DNA of 64,000 nt from Candidatus Thiodiazotropha sp. (ex Myrtea sp. 'scaly one' KF741663) (GCA_025655555.1 JAHXIQ010000001.1:682001-746000); one strand, 5' to 3'. Numbered from the stretch's first letter, positions 47,150 through 56,401 are shown. The notes: generated by a model not told the origin, from the letters alone. Program-made: numbers and translations.

Positions 47150-47470
47150 ATGAGCACAACCCAACAGACCATTCAGCAGAAACTGCAGACCACTTTCTCC
47201 CCCATCCACCTTGAGGTGATCAACGAAAGCCATATGCACAATGTCCCGGAAGGGTCTGAATCCCACTTCAAGGTGGTTCTGGTCAGTGAAGCCTTTGTCG
47301 GAGAGAAACTGATCGCTCGTCACCGGCAGGTCAACCAGGCACTCAAAGAGGAACTGGATGGCGGTATCCACGCCCTGGCCCTACACACCATGACACCGGA
47401 CGACTGGTTCAACAAGGGCGGTACCGTCACTGACTCCCCGCCATGCCTGGGAGGTTCCAAGCAGGGTTGA
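47150..47470 (+). CDS. BolA-family protein
   Basis: 106 residues. It shows LQTTFSPIHLEVINESHMHN, then ESHFKVVLVSEAFVGEKLIA and the conserved RHRQVNQALKEELDGGIHAL, ALHTMTPDDW. BolA proteins bind glutaredoxin-coordinated Fe-S clusters and also DNA. It overlaps the next gene, a glutaredoxin-like protein, by 28 bases if ATG 47443 is the start, which fits the known BolA-glutaredoxin partnership. Confidence 0.94.
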   Translation: MSTTQQTIQQKLQTTFSPIHLEVINESHMHNVPEGSESHFKVVLVSEAFVGEKLIARHRQVNQALKEELDGGIHALALHTMTPDDWFNKGGTVTDSPPCLGGSKQG

Positions 47471-47814
47471 CGGGACAGGTGTTCAACTGGCTGCGAGGTC
47501 TGTTTCGTCCTCTGCATCGTTCTTCTGAGTATCAGCAGCAGGTCGATGCAGAGACACAACATCTGGCGCTCTACCACCTCCCACTTTGTAGTTATTGTCT
47601 CTACGTGCGCCGCACACTCTGGCGATTGAGCCTCAACATCGAATTGCGCAATATTCTGGAGGGTCAGTGGGGCAGTGAACTACGCAACGAAGGCGGAAAA
47701 ATCCAGACACCCTGCCTGCAGATTCGACATCCGGACAGGGTCGAGTGGATGTATGAGTCTGCCGAGATCACCCGATACCTGAAACAACGTTTCGGCGCTA
47801 ACAGCAAAACCTGA
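47443..47814 (+). CDS. Glutaredoxin / GST-N-domain protein
   Basis: 123 residues. The redox motif LPLCSYCLYVRRTLWRL is dithiol CSYC. A thioredoxin-fold cis-Pro lies in KIQTPCLQI and the C-terminus reads YESAEITRYLKQRF, typical of glutaredoxin/GST-N proteins. An N-terminal helix of about 35 residues precedes the fold (FNWLRGLFRPLHRSS), possibly membrane-associated. Start could be GTG 47479, which would remove the overlap with bolA. Confidence 0.9.
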   Translation: MPGRFQAGLTGQVFNWLRGLFRPLHRSSEYQQQVDAETQHLALYHLPLCSYCLYVRRTLWRLSLNIELRNILEGQWGSELRNEGGKIQTPCLQIRHPDRVEWMYESAEITRYLKQRFGANSKT

Positions 47815-47832
47815 CACGTAATCGTGAGCCGG

Positions 47833-49185
47833 TTACTCCTCTCGCTTGAAATACTCCCGGGTCAGGGTAAATACCACAGGGCTTAACAACAACAACGCTA
47901 CCAGGTTGGGAATCGCCATCAATGCGTTGAGTGTATCCGCGATCAGCCAGACGAATTTGAGATAATCCTGGGCCATTGCACCGACGGGGATCATCAACAC
48001 CCAGAGCACGCGAAAGGGTGTGATCGACTTGATACCGAAGAGGTACTCCACACAACGCTCACCATAAACACTCCAGCCCAGGATGGTGGTAAAAGCAAAG
48101 ATAGCCAGTCCCAGGGAGACCACATAGCCACCCACACCAGGCAGCGCCTGCTCGAAGGCCATGGAGGAGAGTGCAGCCCCTGTCTCACCACTGGTCCAGG
48201 CCCCAGTGACCACAATTGCCAGACCGGTAATGGAGCAGACAATGAGGGTATCGATAAAGGTACCCAACATGGCCACGCTACCCTGACGCACCGGATTGTC
48301 GGTGGCGGCCGAGGCGTGGGCGATGGGCGCGCTGCCCAGCCCCGCTTCGTTGGAGAAAATGCCTCGGGCCACACCGAAACGGATTGCAGCCCAGACCGCC
48401 GCACCTGCAAAACCGCCTGTAGCAGCTGTCGGCGTAAAAGCCTCCCCTACGATCTCGACAACGGCTCCCGGAATGGCGCCCGCATTCAATACAAGCACAA
48501 CCAGTCCGCAAAGGAGATAGGCAATCGCCATCAACGGCACCAATTTACCCGCCACTTCGGCAATTCGCCGAATGCCTCCGATCAGCACCAGCGCCGCCAG
48601 AACGGCCATCACGATACCGGTAACAACCGGTGCGATCTCCAGTCCAGCATTTTCCGACAGGGCGTGCGCTACTGAATTGGCCTGTACGGTGTTGCCTATA
48701 CCAAAACCAGCCAGTGCACCGAAGATAGCGAACAGCGTGCCGAGCCAGGCCCACTTGGCGCCCAGGCCATTCTTTATGTAGTACATGGGACCACCCACAT
48801 GGTTGCCCCGCTCATCCACCTCACGATATTTCACAGCGAGGACCGCCTCGGCATATTTAGTAGCCATGCCGACCAATGCCGTACACCACATCCAGAACAG
48901 CGCACCGGGGCCACCCATGGCGATAGCGGTGGCCACACCGGCAATATTGCCTGTGCCGATGGTCGCAGAGAGGGAGGTCATAAGGGCGTTGAAGGGGCTA
49001 ATTTCACCCTCACCCTGCCCTTCACGGCCACGCCACAACATACGGAAGCCATAACCCAGCCGGGCCAGGGGCATCAATTTCAGCCCGATCATGAGGAATA
49101 GGCCGGTGCCGAGTATCAACACCAGCATGAGTGGCCCCCAGACAATGCCGTTCAGGCCTGAAATCAGATTGGTAATGGTCTCCAC
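47833..49185 (-). CDS. Sodium:alanine symporter (AGCS family)
   Basis: 450 residues with about eleven membrane spans. Family signatures are SLSATIGTGNIAGVATAIAM, GGPGALFWMWCTALVGMATK, GGPMYYIKNGLG and RGIFSNEAGLGSAPIAHASA. AGCS proteins import alanine or glycine with Na+ or H+. Alone on the minus strand, convergent with the glutaredoxin gene. Confidence 0.95.
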   Translation of the reverse strand: METITNLISGLNGIVWGPLMLVLILGTGLFLMIGLKLMPLARLGYGFRMLWRGREGQGEGEISPFNALMTSLSATIGTGNIAGVATAIAMGGPGALFWMWCTALVGMATKYAEAVLAVKYREVDERGNHVGGPMYYIKNGLGAKWAWLGTLFAIFGALAGFGIGNTVQANSVAHALSENAGLEIAPVVTGIVMAVLAALVLIGGIRRIAEVAGKLVPLMAIAYLLCGLVVLVLNAGAIPGAVVEIVGEAFTPTAATGGFAGAAVWAAIRFGVARGIFSNEAGLGSAPIAHASAATDNPVRQGSVAMLGTFIDTLIVCSITGLAIVVTGAWTSGETGAALSSMAFEQALPGVGGYVVSLGLAIFAFTTILGWSVYGERCVEYLFGIKSITPFRVLWVLMIPVGAMAQDYLKFVWLIADTLNALMAIPNLVALLLLSPVVFTLTREYFKREE

Positions 49186-49444
49186 TCCAGTCTCCCCTAT
49201 TTTGTTTTATTCTTTCTCGGCCCTACCCGTGGCGTGCAGAAGGGGCCATCGAGTCACACTATACACAACTCATCCCAGGGCCAAAACCGAGGCAGAAGCC
49301 ACGTCATTCCTGCAGTATTCTCTACTCAGCCTGCCACATTGTCTGCATCCGGCATCTGCTATAACTCGATTTATCCCTTGAGATCATGTGGCTTGCCAGC
49401 TAATCTTTGAGCATCTGACTCAACCATTGGCCGGGATCGTGACC

Positions 49445-49807
49445 ATGTCAGTCTGCAAAAACCTCAAAGGATATGCCCGACACCATGAACGGGTCGCGGA
49501 TTTTTTCTCACTGCTCGCGGTGGCGCTGTTTTTTGGAACGCTCCTGCTGGGTGCGACTTACTACAACCCCATCATTAGCTGGATAAAGCAGGATATCCTG
49601 CTCCATGCCCCGACTCTGATTTTACTGCTGCTGGTTGATATCTTCCTCATTTTCCTTTTCCTGAATGTGGGCTCGGCCCGCTTCACCAGCGAAGAAGAGG
49701 GCTGTTTCCAGACCTTTCGGGGCCGTCGTGCCGGCAGTGGTTCCATCGGCATGATGTTCAATAGCTGGCTACACCACATTGAACATGTGGGTAAAAAGCA
49801 CCGCTGA
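49445..49807 (+). CDS. Small two-span membrane protein, unknown
   Basis: About 120 residues from ATG 49445. Two membrane spans (FFSLLAVALFFGTLLLGATY and LILLLLVDIFLIFLFLNVG), then a polar C-terminus (EEGCFQTFRGRRAGSGSIGM). No family recognised. It stands between the symporter and the TRAP operon and may belong to neither. Confidence 0.65.
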   Translation: MSVCKNLKGYARHHERVADFFSLLAVALFFGTLLLGATYYNPIISWIKQDILLHAPTLILLLLVDIFLIFLFLNVGSARFTSEEEGCFQTFRGRRAGSGSIGMMFNSWLHHIEHVGKKHR

Positions 49808-49861
49808 ACGATTGACCGGTCAGATAGTATTACCTGCCTGAAGCCCCTTTACAGACTCACT

Positions 49862-50698
49862 ATGCCCCTAAAACGTCTGCTGACACTCTTACTTGCCTTC
49901 CATATCACTGGCTGTGTCTCCATGGCCACTGACCGATTGGCAGGCAATCTCACAACCGCCATGCTGAACCAGACAGACCCCGAGATTGTTCGCAGTGGCG
50001 CACCTGCCTACCTTCTTTTACTCGACTCTCTGATTGAGGGTGATCCCGAAGAACAGGGGCTCTTGTTTGCCGGCGCAAAACTCTATGGTGCATATGCAGG
50101 CGGTTTGGTCACCGATCCTGAGCGTAAAAAGGGACTAACGGCAAAAGCACTGGACTATGCAGGCAGAGGCCTCTGCCCGGAAACCCCCGAACTCTGCCAA
50201 TCGCTGCATCAGCCCTATGAGACTTTTTCCCATGTCCTCAGGGAGACGGATGAGGACGAGATAGAAGGCATCTATCTCTACGCCACCAGCTGGGCAGGCT
50301 GGATTCAGGCCCACTCGGACGACTGGAATGCGATTGCCGATCTGCCAAAAGCGAAGGAGATGCTCTATTGGGTGGTTGAGCAGGATCCCGCTTATGACAA
50401 TGGCAGGGCTCAGCTCTATCTCGGTGTGATCGACAGCCAGGTGCCACCCTCTCTGGGCGGCAAGCCGGAGATAGGGCGCAGTCATTTCGAGTCAGCTATC
50501 GCTTATTCAAATGGCCGTGATCTGATGGCAAAAGTAGAATATGCCCGCCACTACGCCCGACTGGTATTCAACCAGTCACTGCATGACCGGCTGCTTAACG
50601 AGGTCGTGCAGGCAGATCCGGTTTCCCCGGGTCTTACCCTGAGCAACACCATGGCTCAACAACAGGCGACTCAACTGTTGCAGGATGATTATTTCTAA
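49862..50698 (+). CDS. TatT-like TRAP-associated lipoprotein
   Basis: 278 residues. Lipobox FHITGC, then helical TPR-like repeats (DSLIEGDPEEQGLLFAGAKL, KALDYAGRGLCPETPELCQS, PKAKEMLYWVVEQDPAYDNG, FESAIAYSNGRDLMAKVEYA). This is the TatT type that forms trimers and works with TRAP solute-binding proteins, as shown for Treponema. It lies 12 bases before the solute-binding protein gene. Confidence 0.88.
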   Translation: MPLKRLLTLLLAFHITGCVSMATDRLAGNLTTAMLNQTDPEIVRSGAPAYLLLLDSLIEGDPEEQGLLFAGAKLYGAYAGGLVTDPERKKGLTAKALDYAGRGLCPETPELCQSLHQPYETFSHVLRETDEDEIEGIYLYATSWAGWIQAHSDDWNAIADLPKAKEMLYWVVEQDPAYDNGRAQLYLGVIDSQVPPSLGGKPEIGRSHFESAIAYSNGRDLMAKVEYARHYARLVFNQSLHDRLLNEVVQADPVSPGLTLSNTMAQQQATQLLQDDYF

Positions 50699-50710
50699 GG
50701 AAAACAAAGT

Positions 50711-51715
50711 ATGCTCCGTTTCACAACGATCCTGGTCCTGCTGGTCTGTACAACTCTACCCGTACACGCTGCCACCACCCTGAAAATCGCCACCGTCGCA
50801 CCGGATGGCACCAGTTGGATGAAACAGATGCGCCAGGCAGCAGGCGTGATAAAGAAAAAGACCGATGGCCGGGTCAAACTGCGCTTCTATCCCGGCGGTG
50901 TCATGGGCAATGACAACAGTGTCTTGCGCAAGATACGGGTCGGACAGCTGCATGGCGGCGCACTCACCGGCGGCGGACTCACCGCCATCTATTCAGATGC
51001 CCATGTCTATACCCTGCCGTTTCAATTCCGCAACCTGCCGGAAGTGGATGCCGTGCGACAAAGCATGGATCAACAGATTATCGGCGGTCTGCAGCAAGCG
51101 GGATTCATCAGTTTCGGTCTAAGTGAGGGCGGCTTCGCCTATCTCCTCTCAAACTCCCCGGTCATGACCACCGATGACATGCGTGGACTCAAAATCTGGA
51201 TCCCTGAGGGGGATGAAGTCAATGCCCATATGTTTAATGCCCTCGGTATTTCACCCATCCCGCTACCCGTCACTGATGTCATGACCGGCCTGCAGACGGG
51301 GCTGATCGATACCATCGCCAGCTCTCCTATCGGCGCCATCGCACTACAGTGGCACACCCGGGTAAAATATCTCACCCAGGTGCCACTGGCCTATCTCTAC
51401 GCCACCCTGGTCATCAAGGAGAAGGCCCTCGCGCGCCTCGATGAGGCCGATCGCCGTATCGTGACAGAGACGCTGCAAGCGACCTTCTCAGAGATCAACA
51501 ACATCAACCGGCGTGACAACCAACAAGCATTGGCGGCCCTGAAGCAACAGGGAATCGCATTCACTCAGCCCACTCTGGCGCAACAGCAGGCCTGGGAGGG
51601 CCATGCCAACGGCATCCTCAAAACACTTGCATCCCAAGGGGTATTCAGCAATAAGATGCTCTCTCAAATGCAGGATATAATCAGGACACAGCGCAGCAAC
51701 AAGACAGCGGATTGA
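50711..51715 (+). CDS. TRAP transporter solute-binding protein (DctP family)
   Basis: 334 residues with signal peptide (TILVLLVCTTLPVHAAT). DctP fold: KIATVAPDGTSWMKQMRQAA, GGVMGNDNSVLRKIRVGQLH, then LTGGGLTAIYSDAHVYTLPF, LSEGGFAYLLSNSPV, DDMRGLKIWIPEG and LPVTDVMTGLQTGLIDTIAS. Binds an organic acid, amino acid or similar ligand in the periplasm. The ligand cannot be read from sequence. Confidence 0.93.
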   Translation: MLRFTTILVLLVCTTLPVHAATTLKIATVAPDGTSWMKQMRQAAGVIKKKTDGRVKLRFYPGGVMGNDNSVLRKIRVGQLHGGALTGGGLTAIYSDAHVYTLPFQFRNLPEVDAVRQSMDQQIIGGLQQAGFISFGLSEGGFAYLLSNSPVMTTDDMRGLKIWIPEGDEVNAHMFNALGISPIPLPVTDVMTGLQTGLIDTIASSPIGAIALQWHTRVKYLTQVPLAYLYATLVIKEKALARLDEADRRIVTETLQATFSEINNINRRDNQQALAALKQQGIAFTQPTLAQQQAWEGHANGILKTLASQGVFSNKMLSQMQDIIRTQRSNKTAD

Positions 51716-51863
51716 CTATTGGTGTAAGAGACATCCTCAGCATAGTTCAACACTCGTTCTATTATGGAATAGCGTCGTCATATCAACGCTGCGTCTCCGG
51801 CCAGTTTCTGTCACACTCTACTACTGCCCACACTTTTTTGAGACTCGACAGGAACCCGACCCC

Positions 51864-52175
51864 ATGTCCCCATCTAATTTGTTTAAACCCGATCAGGCTG
51901 AAGGACAAGATGAGCGGTTCGACACACTATTAACACATAAAAATATCACCATAGAGCGCATTCTCAGCCCCCCGGAGACGGTGACGGAAATCAATGCACA
52001 ATCCCACGATGAGTGGGTCTGTGTGTTACAAGGTAGCGCCCGGCTGGAGATGGGGGAGAGCGTTCATCAACTGCACCGCGGTGATCAGATCCTGATTCCC
52101 GCCAACACCCCACATCGTGTACTGACCACCAGCCATCGACCCCACTGTCTATGGCTGGTGATACATATCCGATAA
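51864..52175 (+). CDS. Small cupin protein inside the TRAP operon
   Basis: 103 residues. Conserved cupin motifs: SHDEWVCVLQGSARLEMGES and GDQILIPANTPHRVLTT. The His/Glu set (H-x-E-W ... H) suggests a metal site. It lies between the solute-binding and small permease genes, so it may act on the imported substrate. 148 bases separate it from the DctP gene, so an internal promoter is possible. Confidence 0.85.
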   Translation: MSPSNLFKPDQAEGQDERFDTLLTHKNITIERILSPPETVTEINAQSHDEWVCVLQGSARLEMGESVHQLHRGDQILIPANTPHRVLTTSHRPHCLWLVIHIR

Positions 52176-52219
52176 AGACGCTACACACCACGACAGAAAA
52201 AACCTATACGCTGCTGGTT

Positions 52220-52708
52220 ATGATCGCCATCTTCGAAAAACTAAAAGGACTTAGCATACGGCTGGAAGAAGGCCTGATGGCGCTCATGCTGAGCATCATG
52301 ATTCTGCTGGCAACTGGCCAGATCCTATTGCGGAACGTCTTCGATACCGGCCTCTTCTGGGCTGATCCCACGCTACGCCTGATGGTTCTCTGGCTTGCAC
52401 TGCTGGGCGCGATGGCAGCCACTCATGACGATCGTCACATTCGCATTGATCTCTTCTCCCGTTTTCTGAATGCCCGCGGCAAGCAAATTATCCAGAGCAT
52501 TAACGACCTGTTCAGCGCCGCTGTCTGCGCTGTCATCAGTTGGCATGCCGGCCGTCTGGTCCACTTTGAATGGCAGGACGGCACGCAACTCTTCGGCAGT
52601 CTGCCTGCATGGCTGGGAGAGATCATTATCCCAATAGGTTTTGGCATCATGGCGCTACGCTTCCTCTTTAGCGTACCCGTGCGCCTGATTAAGGGTACCA
52701 AGCCGTGA
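52220..52708 (+). CDS. TRAP transporter small permease (DctQ)
   Basis: 162 residues from ATG 52220. Four membrane spans: LMALMLSIMILLATGQILLR, LRLMVLWLALLGAMAATHDD, and two near the C-terminus (LFSAAVCAVISWHAGRLVHF, IIIPIGFGIMALRFLFSVPV). Its stop overlaps the large-permease start (GTGA). Confidence 0.93.
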   Translation: MIAIFEKLKGLSIRLEEGLMALMLSIMILLATGQILLRNVFDTGLFWADPTLRLMVLWLALLGAMAATHDDRHIRIDLFSRFLNARGKQIIQSINDLFSAAVCAVISWHAGRLVHFEWQDGTQLFGSLPAWLGEIIIPIGFGIMALRFLFSVPVRLIKGTKP

Positions 52709-53979
52709 TCATTGTTTTGGGACTGATACTGCTCGCACTCTTCGGCGCACCCTTGTTCGCCATTATCGGCGCCAGTGCCCTTTGGGGATTTTATCAATCC
52801 GAGATCGATCTCTCGGTGGTGGCCATTGAGTTCTTTCGCCTAGCAGAGATGCCGGTGCTGCTGGCCATCCCGCTTTTTACCTTTGCCGGCTACCTGCTGA
52901 GTGAAAGCAATGCACCTCACCGGCTGGTGCGTCTCACCCAGGCACTGCTCGGCTGGCTGCCGGGTGGTCTTGCCTTTGTTGCGTTGGTCGCCTGTGCCCT
53001 CTTCACTGCATTTACCGGCGCTTCGGGCGTGACCATCGTGGCCCTCGGCGCCCTGCTCTACCCGGCATTGAAGGAAGCGGGCTACCGTGACAATTTCAGC
53101 CTGGGGCTGGTGACAACCTCAGGCAGTCTCGGATTGCTCTTCGCACCGGCCTTGCCGCTGATCCTCTATGCCGTGGTTGCACAGCAACTGGGTATCGGCG
53201 GCTCCATCAGCGTAGAGGATATGTTTATCGCAGGACTGTTGCCCGGTCTGCTCATGCTGGTGATTCTGCTGGCCTGGAGCTATTGGTCCAGCCGCCACGT
53301 GGCGCTGGCGGTTTTCTCCAAGAGTGAGGCTTGGGCTGCGCTGAAAGAGGCGGCCTGGGAGATCCCCCTGCCGGTGATCGTTCTTGGTGGCGTCTACAGC
53401 GGCTATTTCGCCATCTCCGAAGCCGCGGCGGTGACCGCCTTCTACGTCCTTATCGTCGAAGTCTTTATCCATCGGGAGATCTCCCTGCGCAAACTGCCGG
53501 CAGTCATGAGAGAGGCCATGCTGCTGGTCGGCGGGATCCTCATCATCCTGGGCCTGTCACTCGCCTCCACCAACTATCTCATCGACCAGGAGGTGCCCAC
53601 AGCGCTCTTTGCCTGGCTGCACGAACGGGTCTCCGATCCGCTGACTTTTTTGATTCTGCTTAACATCTTTCTGCTTGTCCTCGGCACCATGCTCGACATC
53701 TTCTCCGCATTGGTGCTGATGGTGCCACTGCTGCTGCCAGTCGCTTTGCAGTACGGTATCGACCCGGTCCACCTGGGCATCATCTTCCTGGCCAATATGC
53801 AGATCGGCTACTTCACCCCGCCAGTGGGTATGAATCTGTTCATAGCCAGTTACCGTTTTAACCGGCCGGTGACCGAGATCTACCGCGCCACCCTACCCTG
53901 GTTCCTGCTCCTTTTCGGCGCGGTGATCCTGATCACCTATTGGCCCTCGCTCTCACTGGGCCTGCTGGGACGCAGTTGA
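52705..53979 (+). CDS. TRAP transporter large permease (DctM)
   Basis: 424 residues from GTG 52705 with about twelve spans. Family stretches are FTAFTGASGVTIVALGALLY, GSLGLLFAPALPLILYAVVA and HLGIIFLANMQIGYFTPPVG. Forms the ion-coupled channel with DctQ. Its end overlaps the convergent EamA gene by 43 bases. Confidence 0.95.
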   Translation: MIIVLGLILLALFGAPLFAIIGASALWGFYQSEIDLSVVAIEFFRLAEMPVLLAIPLFTFAGYLLSESNAPHRLVRLTQALLGWLPGGLAFVALVACALFTAFTGASGVTIVALGALLYPALKEAGYRDNFSLGLVTTSGSLGLLFAPALPLILYAVVAQQLGIGGSISVEDMFIAGLLPGLLMLVILLAWSYWSSRHVALAVFSKSEAWAALKEAAWEIPLPVIVLGGVYSGYFAISEAAAVTAFYVLIVEVFIHREISLRKLPAVMREAMLLVGGILIILGLSLASTNYLIDQEVPTALFAWLHERVSDPLTFLILLNIFLLVLGTMLDIFSALVLMVPLLLPVALQYGIDPVHLGIIFLANMQIGYFTPPVGMNLFIASYRFNRPVTEIYRATLPWFLLLFGAVILITYWPSLSLGLLGRS

Positions 53980-54845
53980 GGCCAGAAGCGGCTGCCCAAT
54001 TCGAACCCCACCAACCCGAGCATAATCAGCACCGTACCCACCCAAATTTTGGCATCGATTACCTCTCCATTGAGCCATTGACCTGCCAGCAGAGCGATCA
54101 CCGGCGTCATCAAGGTAATCAGCGCCACCCGGGTTGTTTCCACGTGCCGCAGCACATAGAAATAGAGGGCGAAACCGAGTACGGAGCCGATGATGCCAAG
54201 ATAGAGAATCGAGCCCAGGGTACGTGAATCGACAGTTGCAGGCCAAGACTGTCCCTGTAAAAACCAGCTCAGCAGAAACAGGGGCACGGCCACGATTAAA
54301 CCACCGGCGGTCACGGTCAATCCATGTAGCTTGGCATCGAAACGCTTGACCCAGACAGCACTGGCCGAATGGCAGAAGACAGAAACGAGCATTCCAGCCA
54401 GCCCTAAAACTGCCTGTCGCCCCGTCTCCAGACCCACGCCAAATATCACCCCAAGTCCCATCAGGGCAACCAGCAGTGCCAATACACGTGGCGTCGTCAG
54501 CCCCTGCTCTTTCAACCAGAGCCTTGCCATCAATCCGGTCACAATGGGAGAGAGACCGAACACCACCGAAATCCAGCCAGAGGGAATATACTGCGCCGAC
54601 CAATAGGCCGCCGTCATGGCCACATAGATACCCAGACCAGCCGCCAGGTAAGTCTTTCGCGCCTGTCTGTTCCAGCGCAGACGCTGACCCACCAGCTGCA
54701 ACACAAGCAGGGCCAGCACCACACCGATCACCATTCGCCCGGTAACGCCGAACAGATAACCCACACCTTCGCCACTCCACTTAATGGCGAGGGGTGTGGT
54801 ACTCCAGATCAGCACAACCCCAATATAGGCGGCTGGAACGGACAT
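53937..54845 (-). CDS. EamA/DMT-family transporter
   Basis: 302 residues with ten predicted spans in two EamA repeats. MSVPAAYIGVVLIWSTTPLA is the usual N-terminal span; YIPSGWISVVFGLSPIVTGL and ATRVALITLMTPVIALL-like stretches mark each repeat end. Exports a metabolite or drug; substrate unknown. AAAGGAG precedes the start. A terminator stands 26 bases upstream. Confidence 0.92.
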   Translation of the reverse strand: MSVPAAYIGVVLIWSTTPLAIKWSGEGVGYLFGVTGRMVIGVVLALLVLQLVGQRLRWNRQARKTYLAAGLGIYVAMTAAYWSAQYIPSGWISVVFGLSPIVTGLMARLWLKEQGLTTPRVLALLVALMGLGVIFGVGLETGRQAVLGLAGMLVSVFCHSASAVWVKRFDAKLHGLTVTAGGLIVAVPLFLLSWFLQGQSWPATVDSRTLGSILYLGIIGSVLGFALYFYVLRHVETTRVALITLMTPVIALLAGQWLNGEVIDAKIWVGTVLIMLGLVGFELGSRFWPQLRPSRPSESEGQ

Positions 54846-54871
54846 GACATTTCTCCTTTTTTCAGTGCCAA

Positions 54872-54907
54872 ATAAAAAAGGCCGCAGATGTTGCCATCTG
54901 CGGCCTT
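54872..54907 (-). terminator. Intrinsic terminator upstream of the EamA gene
   Basis: On the minus strand AAGGCCGCAGATG pairs with CATCTGCGGCCTT around a four-base loop, followed by six T in TTTTTTATTT. It would end a transcript coming from 54908 or beyond on the minus strand, before the EamA start; or act as an attenuator for EamA. No annotated minus gene lies directly upstream except the small frame at 54932. Confidence 0.75.
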
Positions 54908-54931
54908 ATGGAAATCTAATTCAGTGAATGA

Positions 54932-55033
54932 TCAGCTGAGAGTCAATCCTCCGGACGCAGACAGATGCATGCGCTTCCACACCGGTACTCGGCGGCGCAT
55001 CACGAGGGTCATGCTCTTGCAGATCGAATTCAT
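54932..55033 (-). CDS. Possible small protein (33 aa) or sRNA with terminator
   Basis: ATG 55033 to TGA 54932 encodes MNSICKSMTLVMRRRVPVWK then RMHLSASGGLTLS. It is short, basic and ends 24 bases before the terminator. AAAGG lies 12 bases before the start, farther than usual. The unit could equally be a small RNA. No homologue recognised. Confidence 0.3.
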   Translation of the reverse strand: MNSICKSMTLVMRRRVPVWKRMHLSASGGLTLS

Positions 55034-55148
55034 GACTACAGCATGCCTTTCGATAATTCACAGGTCAACTGATTTGTTCTCTACATCTTCCACCAACATC
55101 AATCGCTCTGCTGTTAGAATGGCGTCGACTCAAAAAGTAAATATCATC

Positions 55149-55793
55149 ATGGACCTCACCCCCCTTTTCCCCTCCGGCGTATCCCTCGTCCTGGCCGATG
55201 ACGAGATGTGGCATAGGCCCCTAAGGGATGAGGAAGAGACATTGATCACCGGGTCTGTTGAAAAACGGCAGCGGGAGTTCAGGGCAGGCAGACACGCGGC
55301 CCATACCGCACTTGCACAGTTACAGGCGCCAGATATCCCGATTCTTCGTGGTGAGAGAAGGGAGCCAGTCTGGCCAGAAGGTTATATCGGCAGTATTGCC
55401 CACTGCCGGGATCTCTGTCTCGCTGTGTGCGCCATCGATGGAGAGATTGCCGGGTTGGGTATAGATGTAGAGCCCCTGACTCCTCTGCCGAATGGGGTTG
55501 ACCGCTATATCCATACCGAGGCAGACAACAAGATCATGCAAGGAGGTCAAGACCACTACCCTGAGCGGCTGATCTTCAGCGCCAAAGAGAGCCTCTACAA
55601 GTGCTACTACCCACTGGTAGGGCGTTATTTCGGCTTTCAGTCAGTAAGTCTCGTGGATATTGATAGCGGAGGCTTTGATTTCGAACCAACAGAGAAATGC
55701 GAGATCGCATTTCCTACACAGATGACATTTCACGGCCGCTATCTGTTCGATGCAACCCATCTCTACACTGCCTGTTTTCTGATTAGGAATTGA
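55149..55793 (+). CDS. 4'-phosphopantetheinyl transferase, EntD-like
   Basis: Adds the phosphopantetheine arm to carrier domains. From ATG 55149 it is 214 residues, typical for the EntD type. REFRAGRHAAHTAL, GYIGSIAHCRDLCLAV, LGIDVEPL and FSAKESLYKCYYPL hold the magnesium and CoA-binding residues. In-frame ATG 55119 is possible. There is no siderophore or polyketide cluster beside it; in this window the only carrier domain is that of the ligase fusion at 20661. Confidence 0.93.
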   Translation: MDLTPLFPSGVSLVLADDEMWHRPLRDEEETLITGSVEKRQREFRAGRHAAHTALAQLQAPDIPILRGERREPVWPEGYIGSIAHCRDLCLAVCAIDGEIAGLGIDVEPLTPLPNGVDRYIHTEADNKIMQGGQDHYPERLIFSAKESLYKCYYPLVGRYFGFQSVSLVDIDSGGFDFEPTEKCEIAFPTQMTFHGRYLFDATHLYTACFLIRN

Positions 55794-56261
55794 TCAGCGC
55801 ATCAGTACGGAGACTGCGGTGGCGTTCCAACGCCCACCCCCAACGGGAGGCCTGCCACTGCCATTCCATAGATCTGCGGTCTGCTCGGGTGAGATGGAAT
55901 TCATTTTCAACTCAATCGCTTCACGTCTCAGGGCAGCAATATATTTGTCTCTGCCTGCCAGATCGATTAATGCGTGGTAGTCCATCTCCCTGGAAAACTC
56001 GTCGTTCAACATATCGAGGGCATCATCAACAAGATGCGCCTCAATAAGCGCTTCGGCACGACTTTCCATGGCTCGCCTTTCCAGACGTTTTTTCTCCTTT
56101 TCGAGCCAGATAACCTCACCTTTGCGGAACATTTCCTCATTCCAGGTCTCTACTGCCACCTTCACATGGCTGGATGTAAGCTGGGGAAAGTCTTTGGATA
56201 GGCGCTTAAGTTGTGTTACCGCTTCTCGTGCGACTTCAATAAACTGATTCTGTTCATCCAT
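55794..56261 (-). CDS. Hypothetical helical protein, 155 aa
   Basis: A charged, helical soluble protein: FIEVAREAVTQLKRLSKDFP, EEMFRKGEVIWLEKEKKRLE and FSREMDYHALIDLAGRDKYI. The C-terminus is Gly-rich (NGSGRPPVGGGRWN). No family recognised. Its stop is adjacent to that of the phosphopantetheinyl transferase (zero-base gap, convergent). Confidence 0.7.
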   Translation of the reverse strand: MDEQNQFIEVAREAVTQLKRLSKDFPQLTSSHVKVAVETWNEEMFRKGEVIWLEKEKKRLERRAMESRAEALIEAHLVDDALDMLNDEFSREMDYHALIDLAGRDKYIAALRREAIELKMNSISPEQTADLWNGSGRPPVGGGRWNATAVSVLMR

Positions 56262-56401
56262 AGAGGTAATCCGGAAAAGACTCTACCACTCTATGTCGTC
56301 TGGCCACTCAAATCCTTTACTTTTATTTGAGGGCGGCATGGCAGGAACAAGCGGCAGGCCGTATACTCTGCACCTCTCAAAAAGCGACTCTCTCCTTCAC
56401 C

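Noticed and set aside
49445-49807. Possible small subunit of the TRAP transporter
   Set aside because: The real DctQ lies at 52220; this two-span protein shows no TRAP features.
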